A stretch of DNA of 61,064 bases from Comamonadaceae bacterium (GTDB taxonomy: Bacteria; Pseudomonadota; Gammaproteobacteria; Burkholderiales; Burkholderiaceae_C): the NCBI GenBank assembly GCA_947485165.1, contig CANKRG010000003.1, forward strand, positions 1-61,064, read 5' to 3'. Positions within the stretch are counted from its first letter, which is position 1. The number at the start of each line of letters is the position of its first letter. The notes beneath the pieces were generated by a model. It ran no database searches, was not told where the DNA came from, and saw only the letters and a program-made list of their open reading frames with translations. Of this stretch, positions 8,303 through 18,770 are shown one piece after another. The position numbers were made by a program, and so were the translations under genes.

Positions 8303-9109
8303 ATGAGTCACATACCCCATTCCACGCCACAGCCCGCAGCCTTAAGCCTAGTAGCTTTACCCGCCTTTGAAGATAACTATATCTGGATGCTGCACGACGG
8401 GCAGCGCGCGATGGTGGTTGATCCGGGTGCTGCAGATGTTGTCTTTGAAGCGTTGAAACGTTTGTCTTTGCGGTTAGAAACTATTTTGGTGACACATCAC
8501 CATGTTGACCATACTGGCGGTGTTGATGCCTTGCGAAATGCTACAGGTGCCGTGGTTTTTGGGCCTCTGACTGAAACCATGCCAGAACCCATTCGGCGTT
8601 TGCAAGGTGGCGACAAGGCGCAGGCCATGGCGCTTACTTTTGATGTGATCGATGTGCCTGGACACACGTCAGGTCATATCGCCTACTATTGCGACAACTG
8701 GGATGGCGCCCCCCTCTTATTTTGCGGCGATACCTTGTTCTCGGGTGGCTGTGGGCGTTTGTTTGAGGGTACACCCGCGCAAATGCTTGACTCGCTGACA
8801 AAATTGGCATCCTTGCCCGGCCAGACCCGCGTCTGCTGCACGCACGAATACACCTTGTCGAATTTGAAATTTGCACGCGCCGTTGAACCCAACAACGCAG
8901 CGCTTTTCCAATACCAGCAGCAATGCATGGCGTTGCGCGAGGCCAAGGTGCCAACACTCCCCAGTACGATTGCCCGCGAGCTTAAAATCAATCCCTTTTT
9001 ACGCAGCGATCAAGCTGAAGTGGTGCAAACAGCAAAGCATCTTGATCCAACAGCTGCTGATGCAGTGGCTGTTTTTACGGTTATTCGCCAATGGAAAAAC
9101 AATTTTTAA
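8303..9109 (+). CDS. gloB: Hydroxyacylglutathione hydrolase (glyoxalase II)
   Basis: 268 residues. Hydrolyses S-lactoylglutathione to lactate and glutathione, the last step of methylglyoxal detoxification. The metallo-beta-lactamase metal motif THHHVDHTGG is at about residues 58-67, with the later metal ligands in VPGHTSGH, FCGDTLFSGGCGR and CTHEYT. The start is the ATG at 8303; the frame is open further upstream but overlaps the preceding gene. The stop overlaps the mltD start as TAATG. Confidence 0.93.
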   Translation: MSHIPHSTPQPAALSLVALPAFEDNYIWMLHDGQRAMVVDPGAADVVFEALKRLSLRLETILVTHHHVDHTGGVDALRNATGAVVFGPLTETMPEPIRRLQGGDKAQAMALTFDVIDVPGHTSGHIAYYCDNWDGAPLLFCGDTLFSGGCGRLFEGTPAQMLDSLTKLASLPGQTRVCCTHEYTLSNLKFARAVEPNNAALFQYQQQCMALREAKVPTLPSTIARELKINPFLRSDQAEVVQTAKHLDPTAADAVAVFTVIRQWKNNF

Positions 9110-10773
9110 TGACTTTTAAATCTTACAATTTACGCTTTTTAGCTGCCGCATCTGGCATTCAGCGAAGCGATATCAAGCACTTTAAGCAATTCAAGCAGGT
9201 CTTTAAGTATTCAACCTTGGCTCTGGCCTTGTTGCTAGGCGTGCCTATTCAAAGCGTCCAAGCGCAAGAGCTCAAAGGCGATATTTATGTTTCTAAACCG
9301 CAAGCGGCGGTTGACACACCTAAAGTCGTACCCGCATCTGTTGCTCCAGAGGCACCTGTTGTGCAGATGGCACCTGTTGCGCAGATGGCACCTGTAGCAA
9401 AACCTGCGAGTGCGGTCGATCACGCCGTGAACCCCTTGCCTCCCGTGCAAACCAATCCTGTGGCGTCTGCATTTGCGCAAGAACTGCCTATCGTTGCAGA
9501 ACCCCCCTCCAACGATGCAGACTTATGGGCCAGAATCCGTCGCGGATTCAAGATGAACAACTTGACCACAGACTTGGTGGCCAGCCAAGAGCAATGGTAT
9601 GCCACGCGCCCTAGTTATATCGGCCGCATGACTGAGCGCTCAAGCAAGTACCTGTACCACGTGGTTGAAGAGCTGGAACGTCGCAATATGCCGACAGAGT
9701 TGGCTTTGCTGCCTTTCATTGAAAGTGCGTTCAACCCGCAAGCCGTGTCTAGTGCAAAAGCAGCGGGTATGTGGCAATTTATGCCAGCAACTGGCAAATA
9801 TTTTGCACTCAAGCAAAATGTTTTTCGTGATGACAGGCGCGATGTTTTAGCCTCGACCAAAGCTGCTTTGACTTATCTGCAGAAGCTGCACGGCATGTTT
9901 GGTGATTGGCATTTGGCCCTGGCGGCTTACAACTGGGGCGAAGGCTCGGTTGGTCGCGCCATTGCTAAAAACCAGCGCGAAGGTTTAGCTACTGATTACA
10001 GCAGTTTGAATATGCCTGATGAGACACGCAACTACGTGCCTAAATTGTTGGCGGTCAAAAACATTGTGGCGAATCCGCAAGTATTCAATGCGACTTTGCC
10101 GGAGATTCCGAATCATCCCTACTTCCAAAGCGTCACCATTACGCGCGATCTGGATGTTGCTCTGGCTGCTAAATTGGCGGAAATCAAGCTGGAGGATTTC
10201 AAATCCTTGAATCCTTCGGCTAACAAGCCCGTCATTTTCGCAGCTGGTACGCCTCGTATCCTCTTGCCTTGGGACAGCGCAGGCATTTTTGAGCGTAATT
10301 TGTCTATTCATAACGGACAAACTGCTGGCTGGACGGTTTGGATTGCGCCTTCTACGATGAAGGTTGTTGACGCTGCGAAACGCGTGGGCATGAACGAGGC
10401 ACAGTTCAGAGAGCTAAACCGGATCCCGCCGCGTATGCTTATTAAGCAAGGTTCTACATTACTGGTGCCCCGATCAGCCAAGCAAGACAAAGATGTGTCC
10501 GAACATGTGGCTGACAATGGGCAAGTCAGTTTTTCACCGGAAATTGTGTTGAAGCGAATGCTGGTGAAGTTGCACAAGACAGAAACGGTCGCCTCCATTG
10601 CAAAACGTTATAAAGTGACGGTTGCCAGTGTTGCAGATTGGAACAAAGTAGCTGCTGCAAGCACTTTCAAAGCAAAACAATCGGTTGTTTTATACCTGCC
10701 CGCAAAAGTAAAATCGCTGGGTCGTAAAGGTGGCAAAAGCACCAAACTGAGTCGTGCGAGTAATCGGAAATAG
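9109..10773 (+). CDS. mltD: Membrane-bound lytic murein transglycosylase D
   Basis: 554 residues. Cleaves peptidoglycan glycan strands to 1,6-anhydromuropeptides. The order is an N-terminal hydrophobic signal segment (about residues 30-50), a low-complexity linker with repeated PVAQMAPVA units, the SLT domain with catalytic Glu in LLPFIESAFNP and blocks GMWQFMPATGK and LALAAYNWGEGSVGRAI, and two C-terminal LysM-like domains. I place the start at 9109 because ATG overlaps the gloB stop (TAATG); an ATG at 9091 inside gloB is in frame. No lipobox Cys is evident near the signal segment. Confidence 0.9.
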   Translation: MTFKSYNLRFLAAASGIQRSDIKHFKQFKQVFKYSTLALALLLGVPIQSVQAQELKGDIYVSKPQAAVDTPKVVPASVAPEAPVVQMAPVAQMAPVAKPASAVDHAVNPLPPVQTNPVASAFAQELPIVAEPPSNDADLWARIRRGFKMNNLTTDLVASQEQWYATRPSYIGRMTERSSKYLYHVVEELERRNMPTELALLPFIESAFNPQAVSSAKAAGMWQFMPATGKYFALKQNVFRDDRRDVLASTKAALTYLQKLHGMFGDWHLALAAYNWGEGSVGRAIAKNQREGLATDYSSLNMPDETRNYVPKLLAVKNIVANPQVFNATLPEIPNHPYFQSVTITRDLDVALAAKLAEIKLEDFKSLNPSANKPVIFAAGTPRILLPWDSAGIFERNLSIHNGQTAGWTVWIAPSTMKVVDAAKRVGMNEAQFRELNRIPPRMLIKQGSTLLVPRSAKQDKDVSEHVADNGQVSFSPEIVLKRMLVKLHKTETVASIAKRYKVTVASVADWNKVAAASTFKAKQSVVLYLPAKVKSLGRKGGKSTKLSRASNRK

Positions 10774-11644
10774 TGAAAATAGTGAAAATAGTCACAACAA
10801 CCAAACTGAACAAGTAAACTTGCAAAATTGGCTAAAAACACCCCCAGGTCAATATCTGTTGGATTGGGAGTATGCGCAATTTGAGCGTGTGGTGGCGGAT
10901 ATTTTTGGCTACCATGCTTTGCAGTTGGGTTTGCCCGAATTAAATGCTTTGCAAGCGAGTCGCATACCGCATCGGTGGGTGGCTTCCCCGTATTTACCTG
11001 AGCTTGATGTTGATTTTGCTATTAATAAAGTAGCACATCAGGAAGTAAATACGTCATATAAAGCTATAAAAGAGAGTAAAAACATAGCTTTTTTTACTGA
11101 ATTTCAGGCACTTCCTTTTGCGGAAAATAGTCTCGATCTATTGATTTTGCCGCATAGCCTAGAGCTCAGCCCGGATCCGCACGCCACCTTAAGAGAGGCG
11201 GAGCGCGTTTTGGTGCCGGAGGGTAAGTTAATCATTTGCGGCTTTAACCCCTTGAGTCTTTGGGGTTTTAAGCAAAAGAGGAGCCATCTTTACCAACGAC
11301 TGAATGTAGGCGATTTATACCTACCGGAGGCGGGCGAGTTCATTGGCTACCGACGTTTGCGTGATTGGTTGCGACTCCTCAATTTTGATGTTGAACCGGG
11401 TCACTTCGGCTGTTACCGACCTGCTGTAAAAAGTGAAGGCATGTTGCAGCGGTTTGCTTGGATGGATAAATTGGGCGAACAGTATTGGCCTATTTTAGGC
11501 GCTGTTTACTTTGTGGTTGCCGTGAAAAGAGTGCGTGGGATGCGCTTGATTAGTCCGATTAAAAAGCTGGCAAGAATTGCAAATAACGCTCCTGTTTCCG
11601 TAGCAAATAAGGCAATAAAATTTGAAGCTGGCGTAGATAACTGA
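10754..11644 (+). CDS. SAM-dependent methyltransferase, YafS-like
   Basis: 296 residues from a GTG start that overlaps the mltD 3' end by 20 bases. The conserved part is a class I methyltransferase domain ([17 protein letters not shown] and [19 protein letters not shown]). Its position between the gloB/mltD pair and rnhA matches the gloB-yafS-rnhA order of many proteobacteria. The first GxGxG-type SAM motif is not obvious. A repeat A copy in frame near residues 88-113 adds a lysine/asparagine-rich segment in the domain. The substrate is unknown. Confidence 0.75.
   Translation: MRVIGNSENSENSHNNQTEQVNLQNWLKTPPGQYLLDWEYAQFERVVADIFGYHALQLGLPELNALQASRIPHRWVASPYLPELDVDFAINKVAHQEVNTSYKAIKESKNIAFFTEFQALPFAENSLDLLILPHSLELSPDPHATLREAERVLVPEGKLIICGFNPLSLWGFKQKRSHLYQRLNVGDLYLPEAGEFIGYRRLRDWLRLLNFDVEPGHFGCYRPAVKSEGMLQRFAWMDKLGEQYWPILGAVYFVVAVKRVRGMRLISPIKKLARIANNAPVSVANKAIKFEAGVDN
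11014..11095 (+). repeat. Degenerate repeat A copy inside the methyltransferase gene
   Basis: AT-rich block with TTTGCTATTAATAAAGTAGC, GTAAATACGTCATATAAAGC and ATAGCTTTTTT, the same spacing of GCTATT, AATACG and TAGC elements as repeat A but with many differences. It stays in frame in the methyltransferase coding sequence. Confidence 0.55.
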
Positions 11645-11658
11645 ATTTATTGAGATTT

Positions 11659-12114
11659 ATGAATAAGATAACGATTTACACCGACGGTGCATGTAAAGGT
11701 AACCCGGGGCCGGGTGGTTGGGGTGCAATTCTCAGATCACAAGGACATTTAGAAAAGGAACTTTTTGGTGGTGAGATATTGACCACCAACAACCGCATGG
11801 AAATGACGGCTGTGATTGAGGCTTTGAGCGCCTTGAAAAGACCCTGTGATATTGCTTTGTATATTGACAGTAAATATGTGTTGCAAGGCATGACCGAGTG
11901 GCTGGCGAGCTGGAAAGCTAGGGGCTGGAAAACGGCTGCGAAACAGCCTGTCAAAAATGTAGACTTGTGGCAAAAACTGGATGCACTTGTAAACGCTGGC
12001 GGACATACCATTGAATGGTGCTGGGTAAAAGGGCATGCCGGTGACCCCGGAAATGAACGTGCAGATGCTTTGGCCAATATGGGTGTGGTGCAAGCTATTG
12101 CAGGAAATCGATAG
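11659..12114 (+). CDS. rnhA: Ribonuclease HI
   Basis: 151 residues from the ATG at 11659. Degrades the RNA strand of RNA-DNA hybrids. The acidic catalytic residues are visible in [34 protein letters not shown] and [10 protein letters not shown]. It follows the methyltransferase gene by 14 bases and is the last gene of the cluster. Confidence 0.95.
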   Translation: MNKITIYTDGACKGNPGPGGWGAILRSQGHLEKELFGGEILTTNNRMEMTAVIEALSALKRPCDIALYIDSKYVLQGMTEWLASWKARGWKTAAKQPVKNVDLWQKLDALVNAGGHTIEWCWVKGHAGDPGNERADALANMGVVQAIAGNR

Positions 12115-12141
12115 GTTTTTTTTAAAGCCCTTCAAAATTTG

Positions 12142-12179
12142 TGTAAAGTCTTTGTAAAGTCGTTGTCGTATCACGACTT
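12142..12179. promoter_or_regulatory. Tandem direct repeat and dyad upstream of the RND operon
   Basis: TGTAAAGTC occurs at 12142 and again at 12153, exactly 11 bases apart, followed by AAGTCGT-N9-ACGACTT (12157-12179). One-helical-turn direct repeats are typical of OmpR/PhoB-type response regulator sites. The stretch lies between rnhA and the efflux operon; a weak TATAAC follows at 12207. Confidence 0.35.
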
Positions 12180-12247
12180 TGAGACTCGGTTACCCACTTG
12201 CTTGTGTATAACTAAATCAATTTAAAACTGAGACACAAATTATTTCT

Positions 12248-13660
12248 ATGGCTTCAAAATCAGTCTATACAACAGTTGCTGTTCTGGGTATTGCTGCTGC
12301 ATCAGGTGCAGCTTGGTGGTATCAAAATAAAGCGCCAATCACAGTAAACCCAAGTTCTTCAACACCAGTTAGTAGTCAAACTAGTGGACAGGTGGTCAGT
12401 GCGACCCCAGCTAGTACAAGTAGTGCCAATGGAGCTGCAGGTACTGCCGCAGCACCTGTTCGGCCGCCATCTGTTGAGTCTGCCAAAGTTGAGATCATGA
12501 AGCTGACGGATGATACGCAGGCTGTGGGCAGCTTGAAGTCAAGGCAAGGTGTGACTCTGCGGCCAGAGGTGAGTGGTCGCATCACGCAGCTCAACTTTAA
12601 GGATGGTGAGCGCGTTAAAAAAGGTCAGCTCTTGGTGCAATTTGATGATCAGCTGCAGTTGGCACAAGTCAAACAAAGCCAAGCTGAGTTGTCGATTGCT
12701 TTAGCAAACCATAAGCGTAATCAAGAACTGGTTGCACAAAACTTCATCAGTCAACGCTCCGTGGAAGAAAGTGCAGCTAATTTAGAAGTCGCGCAAGCCA
12801 AATTATCACTCTCACAAGCTACAGCATCACGTCTGAAAATCACGGCACCTTTTGATGGCATGACGGGGATTCGTACCGTCAACGTGGGTGATTATCTGAA
12901 AGATGGTGGCGATATTGTCAATATCGAGGACATAGCGGCTGTGTTTGTGGATTTTCGTCTACCCGAACGTTTTCAAAGCAAAGTGAAAAAGGGCCAAAAA
13001 GCGCAGGTAGATATGGACGCGTTGCCGGGACGTAAATTTACCGCCATTATTCAGGCTATTGACCCTTTGCTGGACGCCAATGGCCGATCGGTTGGTGTGC
13101 GAGCATGTATTGACAACCGTCAAAATCAGCTACGTCCAGGCATGTTTGCGCGTGTCAACACAGTTTTTAGCGAACGTGAAAAAGCGGTTGTTGTTCCTGA
13201 AGAAGCGATTGTTCCGCAGGCCGGAAAACAGTTTGTAATCAAGCTGTTGGATGGTGCGGACAAAGGCACTGATAAAGAAACCAAAATCACCCAACGCGTG
13301 GAGGTGAAAGTCGGTATTCGCCGTCCAGGAAAGGTTGAAATCTTAGAAGGCTTGGCACAGGGGGATGAGGTAGTCACTGCGGGTCAACAGCGCATTCAAA
13401 AAGATGGTACATCCGTAAAAGTCATTGAACTGGGTAAATCATCGGGCAAACCATCGGGCAAACCTGCTGATGGAATTCCGCCAAATGTTCCGCAGGCTGC
13501 TCCACCAGCCGTATTGCTGGCTACACCGCCAGCAATGCCTGGCAAGCCGCTACCCAGCACTAAAACTGCAGCAAAACCAATGGAAGGACCAAACCCCTGC
13601 TTGGAGAGCGCATCTGCACCAGATTCTAAATCTGCAGGGAACTTGAGAAGGAAATCCTGA
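12248..13660 (+). CDS. RND efflux periplasmic adaptor (membrane fusion protein)
   Basis: 470 residues. Links an inner-membrane RND pump to an outer-membrane channel. There is one N-terminal membrane anchor (about residues 8-25), then a low-complexity Ser/Thr/Ala linker, a lipoyl/barrel-sandwich domain (LRPEVSGRITQLNFKDGERV), an alpha-hairpin (QSQAELSIALANHKRNQELV) and beta-barrel segments. It has a Pro/Ala-rich C-terminal tail of about 80 residues. The stop overlaps the pump start (TGATG). No outer-membrane factor gene lies in the operon, so it probably uses a TolC-like protein encoded elsewhere. Confidence 0.88.
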   Translation: MASKSVYTTVAVLGIAAASGAAWWYQNKAPITVNPSSSTPVSSQTSGQVVSATPASTSSANGAAGTAAAPVRPPSVESAKVEIMKLTDDTQAVGSLKSRQGVTLRPEVSGRITQLNFKDGERVKKGQLLVQFDDQLQLAQVKQSQAELSIALANHKRNQELVAQNFISQRSVEESAANLEVAQAKLSLSQATASRLKITAPFDGMTGIRTVNVGDYLKDGGDIVNIEDIAAVFVDFRLPERFQSKVKKGQKAQVDMDALPGRKFTAIIQAIDPLLDANGRSVGVRACIDNRQNQLRPGMFARVNTVFSEREKAVVVPEEAIVPQAGKQFVIKLLDGADKGTDKETKITQRVEVKVGIRRPGKVEILEGLAQGDEVVTAGQQRIQKDGTSVKVIELGKSSGKPSGKPADGIPPNVPQAAPPAVLLATPPAMPGKPLPSTKTAAKPMEGPNPCLESASAPDSKSAGNLRRKS

Positions 13661-16600
13661 TGCAACTCGCAGAAACATCTATCCGCAGACCCGTTCTTGC
13701 AACGGTTTTATCGTTGCTGGTTGTGTTGATTGGTGCGGTGAGCTTTACACGCTTGTCGGTCAGGGAATATCCAAAAATTGACGAACCTGTCGTTACTGTC
13801 AGTGTGCGTTACCCTGGCGCTTCAGCCGAGGTGATAGAGTCACAAATCGCCAAAACATTGGAAGACTCTATCGCCGGTATTGATGCGGTAGATGTCATTA
13901 CTTCAGTCAGTCGTGCTGAGCAAGCGCAAATCAGTGTGCGCTTTCGCCTAGAAAAAGACGCTGATTCGGCTGCCGCTGAAGTTCGTGACCGTACATCACG
14001 TGTGCGCAATCGTTTGCCTGCTGCCATTGAAGAGCCGGTTATCGCAAAAGTAGAGGCAGATGCTTTCCCTGTTATCTGGTTGGCGTTTTCGAGTGACACT
14101 TTGAACCCGCTCCAAATCAATGACTTGGTAAACCGTATCGTTAAGCCTCGTCTGCAAACCGTGACGGGAGCCGCTGATGTGCGTATTTTTGGTGAACGTA
14201 AATACGCGATGCGTGTGTGGCTGGATACGGACAAACTTGCAGCCTATAAATTAACCACGCAAGATGCTGAAGATGCCATTCGACGCAACAACATTGAAAT
14301 CCCTGCGGGACGAATCGAGTCAACGACGCGTGAATTCAGTGTTACCTCGCAAACAAGCTTAGAAAAACCTGGGCAGTTTGCGGATATCGTCATCAAAACC
14401 GTCAACGGTTTCCCTGTGAAAATGCGCGATGTTGCGCGTATTCAAGAAGGTCCGGCGGAAGAGCGCAGCTCTGTTCGCCTGAATGGCAAATACGCTATTT
14501 CTGTGGGCGTGATTCGACAAGCCACGGCCAATCCTTTGGTGCTGTCTAAAGGTGTGCGTGACATGATGCCAAAGCTTAAGGCCGATTTGCCAGCAGATAT
14601 GACGATTGATGTTGCCAACGATAATTCCGTTTTTATTGAACGCTCCATCAGCAATGTTTACAAAACAATTCTTGAAGCTATCGTTTTGGTTGCGTTGGTG
14701 ATTTTTGTGTTCTTGCGCACGCTGCGTGCATCGATCATTCCGATCATTACCATTCCCGTCAGTTTGATTGGCACATTTGCGATGATGGCTTTGGCAGGTT
14801 TCACTATCAATACACTGACTCTGCTTGCACTCGTTTTAGCGATTGGTCTTGTCGTGGACGATGCCATTGTGGTTTTAGAAAATATTTACCGGCATATTGA
14901 AGAAGGTTTAGATCCTTTCTCCGCTGCTATCAAAGGTGTTCGTGAAGTTGGCTTTGCCGTGGTGACTATGACCGCGACCCTGGTTGCGGTTTATGCGCCA
15001 CTCGCTTTTACACCTGGGCGTACAGGTCGCTTGTTCGTTGAGTTTGCTTTGGCTTTGGCTGGTGCGGTTGTGGTGTCCGGTTTTGTTGCTTTGACTTTGT
15101 CTCCCATGATGTGCTCATTGTTATTGAAGCACAATCCAAACCCCAATTGGTTTGATCGCACCATGGAAAAAGTTTTAACCGGCATTACCAACGGCTACAG
15201 TACATTGCTGCGTTGGATTGTGACAACGGGTTACGACAGACAGTATCAAAAGAAAGGGTTTACTGCTTCTTTCAAGCGTACATTTTTGAATACGCGTTGG
15301 ATTGTTTTGGGCGTCATGGTGATTTGTGCCTATTCAATTTATTTGATTTTGCCAAACATGAAGCGTGAGCTTTCACCATTAGAGGATCGTGGCGTTATTT
15401 TGGCTGTGGTGAATGCACCGGATGGATCGACGCTTGATTTCACTTCGAAATATGTGAGTGAGATGGAAAAAATGGGGATGAAGTACAAGGAGTTCGACAG
15501 AATTTTTGTGACTGCTGGAAATCCAACTGTTTCACAGGCCAATGTTTTCTACCGCGCTGTAGACTGGGATGATCGTCAAAAAACCACTTTGGAGTTAGCG
15601 CGTGAGATGCAACCAAGTTTTGGCCTCTTGGCCGGTGTGACAGCTTTTCCTATTACGCCACCTTCGCTAGGCCAAGGCTTCCGGGAACGACCTATCAATT
15701 TTGTCCTGACAACTTCAGAAAGTTACCAAAATTTGAATGCTGTGACACGTCAATTTATGGATGAAATTGGTAAAAATCCAGGATTTCTAACACCTGATAT
15801 TGATTTACGCTTGAATAAACCCGAGTTAAAAATAGATGTTGATCGAGCTAAAGCTAGTGATTTGGGTGTCAGCGTAGATGTTGTCGCGCGGGCTGTTGAA
15901 ACCATGTTGGGAGGACGGCAGGTAACGCGCTACAAGCGTGATGCCGATCAATACGATGTGATTGTACAAACTCAGGCTTCCGGCAGAGACACACCCGACG
16001 ATATTGAAAAGATTTTCGTGCGTGGTCGCAATGAAGCCATGATTCCCTTGTCTGCATTGGTAAAAGTGCGTGAAGCGGTAGCGCCACGCGAGTTGAACCA
16101 TTTTGGTCAGCGCCGTTCCGTTTCTATTACGGCAAATTTAGCGCCCAATTATTCACAAGGGCAAGCGTTAGAGTTTTTAGATGAAACCGCTAAAAAAGTT
16201 TTAAAACCGGGTTACAGCACTGATTTAAACGGCAGCTTGCGTGAGTTTAAAAATTCGCAAGGCTCGCTTGGTTTGGTGTTTGCACTTGCCTTGCTGTTTA
16301 TTTTCTTGGTGTTGGCGGCTCAATTTGAGAGCTTTATTGACCCCTTTGTCATCATGCTTTCTGTGCCCATGTCTATGATAGGTGCGCTCTTGGCCTTGCA
16401 GTGGACCGGTGGATCGCTCAATGTTTACTCGCAGATTGGCTTGATCACCTTGGTGGGCTTGATTACCAAACACGGCATTTTGATTGTGGAATTTACCAAC
16501 CAATTGCGCGGCACAGGGCTGAGCATTGTTGAAGCTTTGATTAAGGCGTCTACCCAGCGCTTGCGCCCCATTCTGATGACCACAGGTGCTATGGTTTTAG

Positions 16601-16821
16601 GAGCGTTACCGCTGGCTTTATCAACGGGTGCGGGTGCTGAGAGCCGTATCCAAATCGGTTGGGTCATTGTTGGAGGTATGTCACTCGGCACGTTGTTAAC
16701 AATTTTTGTGGTGCCAACAATGTACAGCATATTTGCCCGAAAAGCGGTGCCGGGTGCCAAGATGACGGTAGAGAACGCCGAGCCCGTATTAGCTCATACG
16801 CCTGAATTGGTAGCCAAGTAA
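13660..16821 (+). CDS. RND efflux transporter permease (AcrB/MdtB-like, HAE1 type)
   Basis: 1053 residues, full length for the family, with the twelve-helix/two-porter-loop layout. The N-terminus SIRRPVLATVLSLLVVLIG, the helix 4 motif GLVVDDAIVVLENIYRHIEE with the proton-relay aspartates, and the later GLITKHGILIVEFTNQLR are typical. It is translationally coupled to the adaptor by TGATG. Drug or solvent export is the known role of the family; the substrate is not predictable here. Gene order adaptor-pump resembles mdtA-mdtB-type systems. Confidence 0.9.
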   Translation: MQLAETSIRRPVLATVLSLLVVLIGAVSFTRLSVREYPKIDEPVVTVSVRYPGASAEVIESQIAKTLEDSIAGIDAVDVITSVSRAEQAQISVRFRLEKDADSAAAEVRDRTSRVRNRLPAAIEEPVIAKVEADAFPVIWLAFSSDTLNPLQINDLVNRIVKPRLQTVTGAADVRIFGERKYAMRVWLDTDKLAAYKLTTQDAEDAIRRNNIEIPAGRIESTTREFSVTSQTSLEKPGQFADIVIKTVNGFPVKMRDVARIQEGPAEERSSVRLNGKYAISVGVIRQATANPLVLSKGVRDMMPKLKADLPADMTIDVANDNSVFIERSISNVYKTILEAIVLVALVIFVFLRTLRASIIPIITIPVSLIGTFAMMALAGFTINTLTLLALVLAIGLVVDDAIVVLENIYRHIEEGLDPFSAAIKGVREVGFAVVTMTATLVAVYAPLAFTPGRTGRLFVEFALALAGAVVVSGFVALTLSPMMCSLLLKHNPNPNWFDRTMEKVLTGITNGYSTLLRWIVTTGYDRQYQKKGFTASFKRTFLNTRWIVLGVMVICAYSIYLILPNMKRELSPLEDRGVILAVVNAPDGSTLDFTSKYVSEMEKMGMKYKEFDRIFVTAGNPTVSQANVFYRAVDWDDRQKTTLELAREMQPSFGLLAGVTAFPITPPSLGQGFRERPINFVLTTSESYQNLNAVTRQFMDEIGKNPGFLTPDIDLRLNKPELKIDVDRAKASDLGVSVDVVARAVETMLGGRQVTRYKRDADQYDVIVQTQASGRDTPDDIEKIFVRGRNEAMIPLSALVKVREAVAPRELNHFGQRRSVSITANLAPNYSQGQALEFLDETAKKVLKPGYSTDLNGSLREFKNSQGSLGLVFALALLFIFLVLAAQFESFIDPFVIMLSVPMSMIGALLALQWTGGSLNVYSQIGLITLVGLITKHGILIVEFTNQLRGTGLSIVEALIKASTQRLRPILMTTGAMVLGALPLALSTGAGAESRIQIGWVIVGGMSLGTLLTIFVVPTMYSIFARKAVPGAKMTVENAEPVLAHTPELVAK

Positions 16822-16852
16822 TCAGTAATTGGTGTAGTCACTGGTGGCGTTG

Positions 16853-18154
16853 TTAAATCACGCCATCAAACATCATCACGTCAATCTCGTCACCAATTTC
16901 AACGGAGCTTTGGTCGTGGTGAAGCACGATCAAACCATTGGCCTGCACCATAGAGCTTAAAACGCCAGAGCCTTGGCTGCCAGTGGTTTTTACTTCCAGG
17001 GTCCCATCAAGTGCGGTTGTGACTGTGCCGCGTTGGTATTCGGTTCGCCCCGGTTTTTTTCGGATCGCTTCAGTGCTCCGCGCTTTGAGTAACGGTGGGC
17101 TGGATGCACTAGAACCCATCATTCGTAAAAGTGCTGGGCGTACAAAAGCCAAGAAGGTCACCATCACAGCTACCGGATTTCCAGGTAAGCCAAACAGCAC
17201 AGAAGATTTTGTCCCAATGCGTCCAACCGCCATGGGGCGACCTGGCCGCATAGCAATGCGCCAAAAAGCGACGCCGCCTGAGCCATCGCTTGATTCTGAG
17301 GCCAACTTTTTCATCATGGCACGGGTGTAATCGGCTTCGCCAACACTAACACCGCCGCTGGTGATAATGGCATCGGCAGCGTTTGCCGCATCTACAAAAG
17401 CAGCCTCTAAAAGTGCAGGTTCATCGCGAACAACACCCATGTCAATCACTTCGCAGCCCATGCGAGTGAGTAAACCAAATACGGTATAACGGTTGCTGTC
17501 ATACACCGCACCTTCACGCGGTGCATCCCCCAAACTTAAAATCTCATCGCCAGTAGAAAAATAAGCGACACGTACTTTGCGATAAACCTTGACGGTTGGT
17601 ACGCCTAAACTCGCTATTAATCCTAAAGCAGCTGGCGTTAAATGTGCGCCTTTCAGCAGTGCTGGTGAGCCTTGCTGCAAATCTTCCCCAGTCTTACGGC
17701 GGTTATCGCCCTGTTGCAAAACTTTGGGTGCAATCGTGATGTGTGTTTTTTCGGCATTCAAGACCACCATTTCTTGCGGCACAACGGTGTCTAGACCTTC
17801 GGGCATGATCGCACCCGTCATGATTTTCAAGCATTCGCCGTGACCGATGACACCTTGCCACGCGTTGCCTGCTAAAGCAGTTCCGATAATTTTCAGCTCT
17901 AGTGTGTTACTGATACTAAGCTGCGCACCATCAAAGGCAAAACCATCCATCGCTGAATTGTCATGCGGTGGCACGCTGATGGGGGAGATGATGTCATGTG
18001 CCAATACGCGGTTCAAGCCATCGAACAAACCTATTGTTTCAATATCTACGACAGGGCTTACCAGTTCTGCAAGAAAAGCATTGACTTTGTCGGCACGCAA
18101 TGAATTTGGGTCGTAGCCAGCAAGTTCAGCAGCGATTTGGTCAATGCTTTTCAT
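16853..18154 (-). CDS. moeA: Molybdopterin molybdenumtransferase
   Basis: 433 residues. Inserts molybdate into adenylylated molybdopterin, the last common step of molybdenum cofactor synthesis. Conserved blocks are [46 protein letters not shown] and [12 protein letters not shown]. The start overlaps the mobA stop by 14 bases. It is the last gene of a moaA-mobA-moeA operon and converges on the RND operon. Confidence 0.93.
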   Translation of the reverse strand: MKSIDQIAAELAGYDPNSLRADKVNAFLAELVSPVVDIETIGLFDGLNRVLAHDIISPISVPPHDNSAMDGFAFDGAQLSISNTLELKIIGTALAGNAWQGVIGHGECLKIMTGAIMPEGLDTVVPQEMVVLNAEKTHITIAPKVLQQGDNRRKTGEDLQQGSPALLKGAHLTPAALGLIASLGVPTVKVYRKVRVAYFSTGDEILSLGDAPREGAVYDSNRYTVFGLLTRMGCEVIDMGVVRDEPALLEAAFVDAANAADAIITSGGVSVGEADYTRAMMKKLASESSDGSGGVAFWRIAMRPGRPMAVGRIGTKSSVLFGLPGNPVAVMVTFLAFVRPALLRMMGSSASSPPLLKARSTEAIRKKPGRTEYQRGTVTTALDGTLEVKTTGSQGSGVLSSMVQANGLIVLHHDQSSVEIGDEIDVMMFDGVI

Positions 18155-18770
18155 ATGAGCTCAGTTGCTGCAAATCTTCTAAAGTATTGGCGTTATAAAA
18201 AGCTTTTGGATCGTCATACACTTCGTTGAAATTGACGCGAGCGAGTCTGTGCTGAGCCGCCCAAGCACCGATTTTGCGACCACCTGCATCTGTGAACGCT
18301 TTTAGACTTTCTACGAGTTCCCGTTTCATCAAACAAAATACAGGCTGATGACGCAAAACGCCTTCCTCATCGGGGCTGCTAACCATGGCAATATCAGCAT
18401 CTTGTTGGGACAAAGCATCTGCCAAACGGCTCACCAAATCCAACGGAAATCGGGGCGTGTCGCAAGGCACTGTCATCAAATATGGCGTTGTGCAATGTTG
18501 TAAACCAATCAAAAATCCCGCTAATGGCCCCGCAAAATCAGTTATCCCATCCATCAGTACATCAGCAGAAACTGGTGAACCCCAAGCTTGATAGATATCT
18601 AAATTGCGATTTGCGTTGATCAACAAATGGCCCACTTGCGGTTGCAGTTGTTCGATGGCGTGCTTCGCCAAGGCTGTGCCCTTGTAAAGTTGCAGGCCTT
18701 TATCGACGCCGCCCATGCGGGAGCCGCGACCGCCCGCAAGCACAATACCTGTGAGCAGGTTTTTATCCAC
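18141..18770 (-). CDS. mobA: Molybdenum cofactor guanylyltransferase
   Basis: 209 residues. Transfers GMP from GTP to Mo-molybdopterin to form the bis-MGD cofactor precursor used by DMSO-reductase family enzymes. The nucleotide-binding motif [15 protein letters not shown] is at residues 11-25, and [10 protein letters not shown] matches the metal-binding region. It overlaps moaA by 8 bases and moeA by 14, consistent with translational coupling. Confidence 0.93.
   Translation of the reverse strand: MDKNLLTGIVLAGGRGSRMGGVDKGLQLYKGTALAKHAIEQLQPQVGHLLINANRNLDIYQAWGSPVSADVLMDGITDFAGPLAGFLIGLQHCTTPYLMTVPCDTPRFPLDLVSRLADALSQQDADIAMVSSPDEEGVLRHQPVFCLMKRELVESLKAFTDAGGRKIGAWAAQHRLARVNFNEVYDDPKAFYNANTLEDLQQLSSYEKH

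Noticed and set aside
9340-9400. PVAQMAPVA repeats in mltD as a separate repeat element
   Set aside because: Short in-frame tandem units coding for a flexible linker; no copy outside the gene.
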